From Ruminococcus sp. UBA4275 (GTDB lineage: Bacteria; Bacillota; Clostridia; Oscillospirales; Ruminococcaceae): a stretch of 17,908 nucleotides of DNA. The stretch is taken from contig DGVV01000122.1 of NCBI GenBank assembly GCA_002395085.1, forward strand, positions 1 to 17,908. The letters run 5' to 3'. How positions within the stretch are numbered: the first letter of the stretch is position 1; every line of letters begins with the position of its first letter. Under the pieces are notes generated by a model. It had not been told where the DNA came from, made no database searches, and saw only the letters and a program-made list of their open reading frames with translations. Shown piece after piece: positions 13,824-17,908 of the stretch. Both the position numbers and the translations under genes were made by a program.

Positions 13824-13832
13824 GGCAGAGCC
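13824..13832 (+). repeat. Candidate attR core (GGCAGAGCC)
   Basis: A direct repeat of 6128-6136. Here the element is to the left (GAGAAG) and host to the right (TCTGGTCG). The TCTGG completes the hairpin begun by CCAGA left of attL. Confidence 0.65.
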
Positions 13833-13948
13833 TCTGGTCGCTCGCCGCAGCGAGCGAAATCTCTTAGCCTGCAAAGAGCTCCGCAAAGCGGCAAGAGGGG
13901 ACGCCCTGCGATAGAGGGCGTCCCCTAAATCAGAGACTTTTTCGACAA
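13833..13948. repeat. Right half of the split host intergenic repeat
   Basis: It continues the repeat of 6056-6136. It contains CGCTCGCCGCAGCGAGCG, then a strong hairpin GGGGACGCCCT/AGGGCGTCCCC (13897-13907, 13915-13925), and ends in TTTTTCGACA, a short inverted partner of the TGTCGA at its left end. The unsplit unit would be about 200 bp, of the size of a miniature repeat. Confidence 0.5.
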
Positions 13949-13952
13949 GCTA

Positions 13953-13983
13953 AGGGCGACCCTCTGCAAAAGAGGATCGCCCT
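13953..13983. terminator. Hairpin ending the wall-protein operon
   Basis: AGGGCGACCCTCT and AGAGGATCGCCCT (13953-13965, 13971-13983) pair over 12 of 13 positions with a 5-nt loop. It lies 20 nt beyond the stop of the minus-strand LPQTG gene. T-tracts on both sides are poor, so the terminator role comes mainly from its position. Confidence 0.55.
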
Positions 13984-14002
13984 GTTTCATTTGCCTGTGA
14001 AA

Positions 14003-15880
14003 TTATGCTTCATCATGTATCTTGCTTCTGCGGAGTACCCATGCGCCGGTTCCGGTCAGCGTCAGCGCGCCGAGCAGCGTCAGCAGCGCCGTGTAATTGT
14101 TGTTGCCGGTCTGCGGCAGATTGCTCTCTGTCGTGACGGTCGTTTCGGCTGCGGTTGCGGTAGTCGTGGTGGTTGTCGTTTCATAGGCGGAATGCACTGT
14201 GGTCTGTTCGATCTGACGCTCATATTCCTTCAGTTCTTCTTCTGTAGCAAACACGCGGAACCGGCAGGATGTCGATGTACCGTCCTCCAGCGAGGCGGTC
14301 AGGGTGACAACACCCTCTTGCAGACAGTCGAAATAGACATAGCGGTAATCTGCATCATCACACAGATCTTCCTCTTCGATTGCAATGATGCCCTCCGGCT
14401 CACAGGTGTAATGAATCTTGTCGCCGTCTTTCGTGCGTCCCAGCACCGCATTGCCGCGCTGACCAAGTACGATGCCGCGAATCATGCCGGAGGTCACAAA
14501 CAGCGGGCGCGAAATGTCCGCTTCCACCGTCACAGTAAAGGTGGATTCGTGCGGCACCATCTTGATGCGGTAATCGCCGAAGGTATCAATGACGCCTGCA
14601 TTCGTGCGAACATAGACCGTGTAGGTGCCGGGCGTATTGATATCCACTTCGCTGAGGTCATAGGTGTAGCAGCCGGCATAGGTCTCGCAGCAAAGAGGAA
14701 GCCGCGAACCGACATGGAATTCCTTTCCGGAACCGTCCGGCAGCAGCGCCGTCACTTCGAGACAAGCCAGAAGTTTCCCTGTGTATGATGTATCTCCGGC
14801 GGTTACCGTGTAATTCTTCTGCGCGGCATAAATGTAGCCCTCATAGTCGTATGCAGACGGGTCACGGGTAACAGTGGTCTCTGCGGTGACGATATCAGAA
14901 GCAGAGGTCGTCTTGCCGGTGACGCCGGTGGTCTCCTCCGGCACTGTGGTCTTCGCCGTCGTTGCGGTGGTCTGGGCGCTGCTCCACACCACAGTCGATG
15001 TGCCGGTCTCAACAGGCGGATAGTAGTCCTCCGACGGAATAACGTGCAGCGTGCAGGTGACGGTTCTGCCGTCGTCTGCGGTGGCGGTGAGGGTGGTATC
15101 ACCGAGCTTGTGCGGGATGACCTTGAACCACTCATTGTGCTGATCGGCGGTACGCTGCACCTCCGTGATCTCCGCAACAGCCGGATCTCCAACCGTATAA
15201 GTGATCGCGGAATCCCATGCATTATTCAGATGCACAGCGAAATAGGAGAATTGCGGCTCCAGCGGCACATTGATATCCGCGCCGCCGCTCTGGATGCCGT
15301 CCCAGACTGCGAATTGCAGCTCCGTGGATTTCTGAAGCACATCCACGCTGCGGGCAAAGCGGTAACTGTTAAAGCGCACGCGGAGTTTGCCGGCATAGGG
15401 ATCGCCGGGCCAGCGGGCAAAGGACTCGAATTCCGCATAGGTGCCCCCGATGGTCTCCACATAGACCGGCTGCCAGCCGGGTTTGGTGAGGTCAAGTTCA
15501 CTCATGTCAATGCGGAAGCAGTTTCTGAGCGTCTCGCCGTCTGCCCGGAAAGAACCCAGATGCACGCCGTAAGTGCCTTCCGGATCGCGGACGGCAACTT
15601 TCAGCGTGACCTTGCTCAGATCCAACACAGGCTCATCGCCGGTGTAGAATTCCTGCGAGATCTTATCAAAGATGATCGCGGCTTCGTAGTCGTAATCATC
15701 TTCGGCGCGCGCGGAAACAGTTGCCGGAACAGTCTCCGGCGGGAGCGTCGCCGTGGATGTGAATGCGGCAGTTGTTTCCGTCTGCGGAGCCGTTTCCGCT
15801 GCATTGGCAGATACCGGCGTAAGCGCCAGTGTGATTCCGAATGCGGCAAGCGCCGCGATGGTCAGTTTGCGAAGTTTCAT
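14003..15880 (-). CDS. LPQTG sortase-anchored cell-wall protein with two beta-rich modules
   Basis: A 625-residue secreted wall protein. Seen: a signal peptide (basic MKLRK, hydrophobic core, ANA cleavage site near 27) and a Thr-rich start. Module A (about 62-290) ends in a Big2/Ig-like unit (DPAVAEITEV, GDTTLTATADDGRT). A Thr-rich linker follows (about 297-345), then module B (about 350-545) with DLSEVDINTPGTYTVYV and its own Big2-like end, a second Thr-rich stalk, then LPQTG at 588-592, a hydrophobic span and the RRSKIHDEA tail. This is the full sortase-sorting signal. ATG at 15880 is chosen for GGAGGGATTACC directly upstream. An in-frame ATG 21 nt earlier lies before that ribosome site. 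It is last in an operon behind an ECF sigma factor and a membrane protein with related modules. A role in adhesion or polysaccharide binding is inference. Confidence 0.88.
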   Translation of the reverse strand: MKLRKLTIAALAAFGITLALTPVSANAAETAPQTETTAAFTSTATLPPETVPATVSARAEDDYDYEAAIIFDKISQEFYTGDEPVLDLSKVTLKVAVRDPEGTYGVHLGSFRADGETLRNCFRIDMSELDLTKPGWQPVYVETIGGTYAEFESFARWPGDPYAGKLRVRFNSYRFARSVDVLQKSTELQFAVWDGIQSGGADINVPLEPQFSYFAVHLNNAWDSAITYTVGDPAVAEITEVQRTADQHNEWFKVIPHKLGDTTLTATADDGRTVTCTLHVIPSEDYYPPVETGTSTVVWSSAQTTATTAKTTVPEETTGVTGKTTSASDIVTAETTVTRDPSAYDYEGYIYAAQKNYTVTAGDTSYTGKLLACLEVTALLPDGSGKEFHVGSRLPLCCETYAGCYTYDLSEVDINTPGTYTVYVRTNAGVIDTFGDYRIKMVPHESTFTVTVEADISRPLFVTSGMIRGIVLGQRGNAVLGRTKDGDKIHYTCEPEGIIAIEEEDLCDDADYRYVYFDCLQEGVVTLTASLEDGTSTSCRFRVFATEEELKEYERQIEQTTVHSAYETTTTTTTATAAETTVTTESNLPQTGNNNYTALLTLLGALTLTGTGAWVLRRSKIHDEA

Positions 15881-15912
15881 GGTAATCCCTCCTGTTTTCA
15901 TGTTGCGGGCTG

Positions 15913-17238
15913 CTACTCCGATGTATACGGGTTATCCGAAAGATCATCGTTCACATAGACCGTCCGCACTTCGGCAGATGCCGTTCTGCCGTCCGGTGCA
16001 GTTGCGGTAATGGTCGCATAGCCGTCGCCCTCGCTGCCGCCGTACAGCATGATGCCGTAGGTGCGGCCGCCGTCGTATGTACGAACCTCTCCGACCTTCA
16101 CATGACCGGGGTCGGAGCTTTCCACGGTGATCTCCCCGCTCCAGACATTTTCCAGCTTCAGATAGCCGCTGAAGATCGGATTGAAGGTGAAAACGCCGTC
16201 CTCGTCAAGATAGCCCTCGTCTGTATAGACCAATTTCATTTCATCCGAGCGCGGAATCAGCGTGACCGCAACCGGAATGCGCGCAGCGTTCATTCTGCCG
16301 TTCACAGTGACCGATTCAAAAGTGAATTCGGTATTATAGTAGGTGAACTGCCCGACAGCGCCCTCCACGGCTTCGATCCAGACGGTATAGGTGCCGGGTT
16401 CATCGAAATTGACCTCGCTGGTGTCGAGTTTCCAGCAGCCCTTCGTGAATTCGTTTTTGCCGGAGAACGACGCACGGAAATCCTCATACACGGTCTGCGA
16501 CCATTTCTGGCGCGGATTTGTGCCGGTTACAGACAGGAACAGCAAATTGAGATCAAGTTCCTCGCCGACATACTGCGGCGAATCCCACGTATCAAAATGC
16601 AGATCGACTGTGCAGTCATAAGGCTGCGGCTCGGTGGATGCGGTGCTCTGCGTTGTGGCTGCGGTGGATGCAGTTGTCGGAGCCGTGCTAACATCTGCCT
16701 GTGCGGCATCGCCCTCCGGCGGCGCTTCCGTCGCCTGCTGCTGCGGCGCGTCCGCATCGCGCGTAACATCCGTTTCCTTCCTTGTCTCCGCCGTCCCGCT
16801 GACGGTGCTGCGCGCAGAAACGGTTGTGTGCGCGGTACTGCCCTCCGCAGTGACGGTGGTTTCCGTTGTCTCCGTCAGCGTTGTTTCGGCGGCAGTGATC
16901 TCCGTCACGGCAGAGTTGTCGGGATCGGGATGCGATGCGAGATGTTCCGGCGCATCGCCCAGCGAATGCAGAAAGACTGCAAATCCTGCGATCAGCACAA
17001 AGGCGGCGGCGGCAACGGCTGCTGACCGGATCATGTGCATCGAAATGCGCTGCGGCGGGTCATCTGCCGAAACAGCAGTTTCCCGCTCAGGCAGATCACC
17101 GGCAGGGAGCGGCACAGCACCGGCAATGCCCGCAGACAGTGCAGCGTTTGCGGGAGCGGCCGGCGCATACGCCAGCTCCTGCGCGATGAATTCCTCCGGC
17201 AGCGCGCCAAAGGCTTCCATCAGATTGAAAGGGCTCAC
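15913..17238 (-). CDS. Single-span anti-sigma-like membrane protein with extracellular sensor modules
   Basis: A 441-residue type II-like membrane protein. The cytoplasmic N-terminus (1-70) begins FNLMEAFGALPEEFIAQEL, resembling the short sigma-binding heads of Clostridial anti-sigma proteins. One span (about 72-92) is followed by a long Thr/Ala/Ser linker (about 105-205). The first extracellular module (207-320) contains CWKLDTSEVNFDEPGTYTV, matching the wall-protein modules, and a Big2-like end (320-441, VESSDPGHVKVGEV, GYATITATAPDGRT) follows. The start is GTG, overlapping the sigma gene stop by 4 nt (GTGA), so the two are translationally coupled. The wall-protein gene begins 32 nt after its stop. 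Its likely role is to hold the sigma factor at the membrane until the ectodomain senses a wall or polysaccharide signal. Confidence 0.8.
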   Translation of the reverse strand: MSPFNLMEAFGALPEEFIAQELAYAPAAPANAALSAGIAGAVPLPAGDLPERETAVSADDPPQRISMHMIRSAAVAAAAFVLIAGFAVFLHSLGDAPEHLASHPDPDNSAVTEITAAETTLTETTETTVTAEGSTAHTTVSARSTVSGTAETRKETDVTRDADAPQQQATEAPPEGDAAQADVSTAPTTASTAATTQSTASTEPQPYDCTVDLHFDTWDSPQYVGEELDLNLLFLSVTGTNPRQKWSQTVYEDFRASFSGKNEFTKGCWKLDTSEVNFDEPGTYTVWIEAVEGAVGQFTYYNTEFTFESVTVNGRMNAARIPVAVTLIPRSDEMKLVYTDEGYLDEDGVFTFNPIFSGYLKLENVWSGEITVESSDPGHVKVGEVRTYDGGRTYGIMLYGGSEGDGYATITATAPDGRTASAEVRTVYVNDDLSDNPYTSE

Positions 17239-17795
17239 AGAAATTCCCCCTTCTTCAGATAATCCCTCAGTTTCTTCCGTGTGCGGCTCAGCGACATTTT
17301 CACGGCGCTGAGGTTCATGCCGTTTGCGGCGGCGATCTCCTGCAAGGGCATGGACATAAAATAGCGCTGCATGAAAATGTGGCGCGTTTCCGGCGTGAGG
17401 GTTTCCAGAAATGCCTGCAAGGCGCGGTTCAATTCCCGCTGCTCGACCTCGTTTTCAACGTGATCGTTTGCGGGCAGTACCTCTGCAAGCTCATCAAGTG
17501 CCTGTGCGAATTGTGTACCGCCGCGTTTCTGGCGGTGTTCGGTTCGGAGGCGGTCAATTGCGGCGCGGCGCACAAGCGTGACCAGATACGCTTCCAGACT
17601 GACGGGCAGATTCGGGGGGATACTGTTCCAGACAGACAGCAGCATATCATTGACGCATTCTTCGGCATCCTCGCGGCTGCCGAGCATCCGGAATGCCAGA
17701 GCAGCGCAGAGTTTGCCGTATTGTTCGCGGATTTCGTGCAGCGCCTGCTCATCGCGGGCATTCAGCCGCGCAATGATCCGGCTCTCATCGGACAT
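17235..17795 (-). CDS. ECF-type RNA polymerase sigma factor
   Basis: A 186-residue sigma-70-family protein with only regions 2 and 4. Region 2 (about 10-92) has the DAEECVNDMLLSVWNSIP core helix and AYLVTLVRRAAIDRLR. Region 4 (about 124-180) has LTPETRHIFMQRYFMSMPLQEIA and the recognition helix NLSAVKMSLSRTRKKL. Length and layout are usual for ECF sigma factors. The ATG has AGGGGGTGAGGCG directly before it. It is the first gene of the operon and overlaps the anti-sigma-like gene by 4 nt. ECF factors commonly transcribe their own operon, so the anti-sigma and wall protein are likely its regulon. The upstream 113 bp to the window end hold TATACA near 17814-17809 but no confident promoter. Confidence 0.92.
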   Translation of the reverse strand: MSDESRIIARLNARDEQALHEIREQYGKLCAALAFRMLGSREDAEECVNDMLLSVWNSIPPNLPVSLEAYLVTLVRRAAIDRLRTEHRQKRGGTQFAQALDELAEVLPANDHVENEVEQRELNRALQAFLETLTPETRHIFMQRYFMSMPLQEIAAANGMNLSAVKMSLSRTRKKLRDYLKKGEFL

Positions 17796-17888
17796 CGCCT
17801 CACCCCCTTTGTATACTGAGTCGATATTGACAGGAAAAGGTCACATGAAAATCCAGAAAATTTTTTGGCTGATAACAATTTAGGCAGG

Positions 17889-17908
17889 CTGTCGAAAAAG
17901 GTATCGCT
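17889..17908. repeat. CTGTCGAAAAAGG repeat end at the window edge
   Basis: CTGTCGAAAAAGGTATCGCT begins like the left end of the split host repeat at 6056. Its last 15 bases are the exact reverse complement of 822-836. It is probably the start of another intergenic repeat copy cut by the window edge. Confidence 0.3.

Larger units (their letters stand above)
6128..13832. mobile_element. Integrative element of about 7.7 kb with tyrosine integrase
   Basis: The element is bounded by direct repeats GGCAGAGCC at 6128-6136 and 13824-13832. Removing one copy and everything between restores a perfect 8-bp hairpin, CCAGAGGC-AGA-GCCTCTGG, from the two outer flanks. That is strong internal evidence for insertion at this point. 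Contents in order: a repeat-rich left end, an XRE regulator, a two-gene membrane/lipoprotein operon, a gene-poor stretch with a LexA-type promoter, and a tyrosine integrase reading toward the right end. The central genes are visibly AT-richer than the host flanks. No relaxase, replication initiator, capsid gene or recognisable excisionase is seen. It may be a non-autonomous integrative element or a decayed one. Confidence 0.75.

Noticed and set aside
15044..15958. 304-codon + strand open frame, and a similar one at 16102-17025
   Set aside because: Both are antisense to the wall-protein and anti-sigma genes, with no ribosome site and no recognisable domain.
17845..17883. 12-codon + strand frame MKIQKIFWLITI with a weak ribosome site
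   Set aside because: Too short and without context. It may be a remnant next to the repeat at the window edge.

Overview
The window looks like chromosome of a Ruminococcus-like member of the Clostridia (Oscillospiraceae). The evidence is strong GGAGG-type ribosome binding sites, TTGACA-17-TATAAT promoters, a sortase (LPQTG) wall protein with Thr-rich linkers, and GC-rich host genes interrupted by an AT-richer accessory block. The species assignment is inference.

Left host region (1-6127). A ThiF-fold tRNA t6A dehydratase (tcdA-like, + strand) converges on a minus-strand operon. That operon runs from an NrtR-like Nudix/winged-helix protein, through an overlapping 58-residue basic protein, to a nicotinamidase-like hydrolase, and it has one clear sigma-A promoter. 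It looks like an NAD-salvage unit. Upstream of it, on the same strand, is a 925-residue fused ATPase/FtsX-type ABC transporter with its own terminator and a palindrome next to its promoter. Next come two tandem tRNA-Val(GAC) units, each with its own promoter and terminator, and then a host intergenic repeat.

Integrative element (about 6128-13832). The host repeat is split in two by about 7.7 kb of foreign DNA. GGCAGAGCC is present at both junctions, and joining the two outer flanks regenerates a perfect hairpin (CCAGAGGC-AGA-GCCTCTGG). I read these as attL and attR. The element carries a tyrosine integrase at its right end and GTTCCCA repeats inside both ends. Both ends also carry an inverted TAAATACGC motif. 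Its cargo is an XRE regulator divergent from a two-gene operon: a 798-residue double zinc-ribbon, multi-membrane-span protein and a 446-residue lipoprotein. These two appear to share an extracytoplasmic domain, and their function is unknown. About 1.6 kb between the lipoprotein and the integrase has no convincing gene. It does contain a perfect sigma-A promoter with two LexA-type boxes, several strong hairpins and a cluster of inverted CGTGTA-type repeats.

Right host region (13833-17908). A minus-strand operon encodes an ECF sigma factor, a single-span anti-sigma-like protein overlapping it by 4 nt, and an LPQTG wall-anchored protein. The anti-sigma ectodomain and the wall protein carry related beta-rich modules. 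This suggests a surface-sensing sigma/anti-sigma circuit that controls its own wall protein, comparable in logic to RsgI-type polysaccharide sensing but with different domains.

The most novel content is the integrative element with its uncharacterised membrane/lipoprotein cargo and its SOS-type promoter without a gene.
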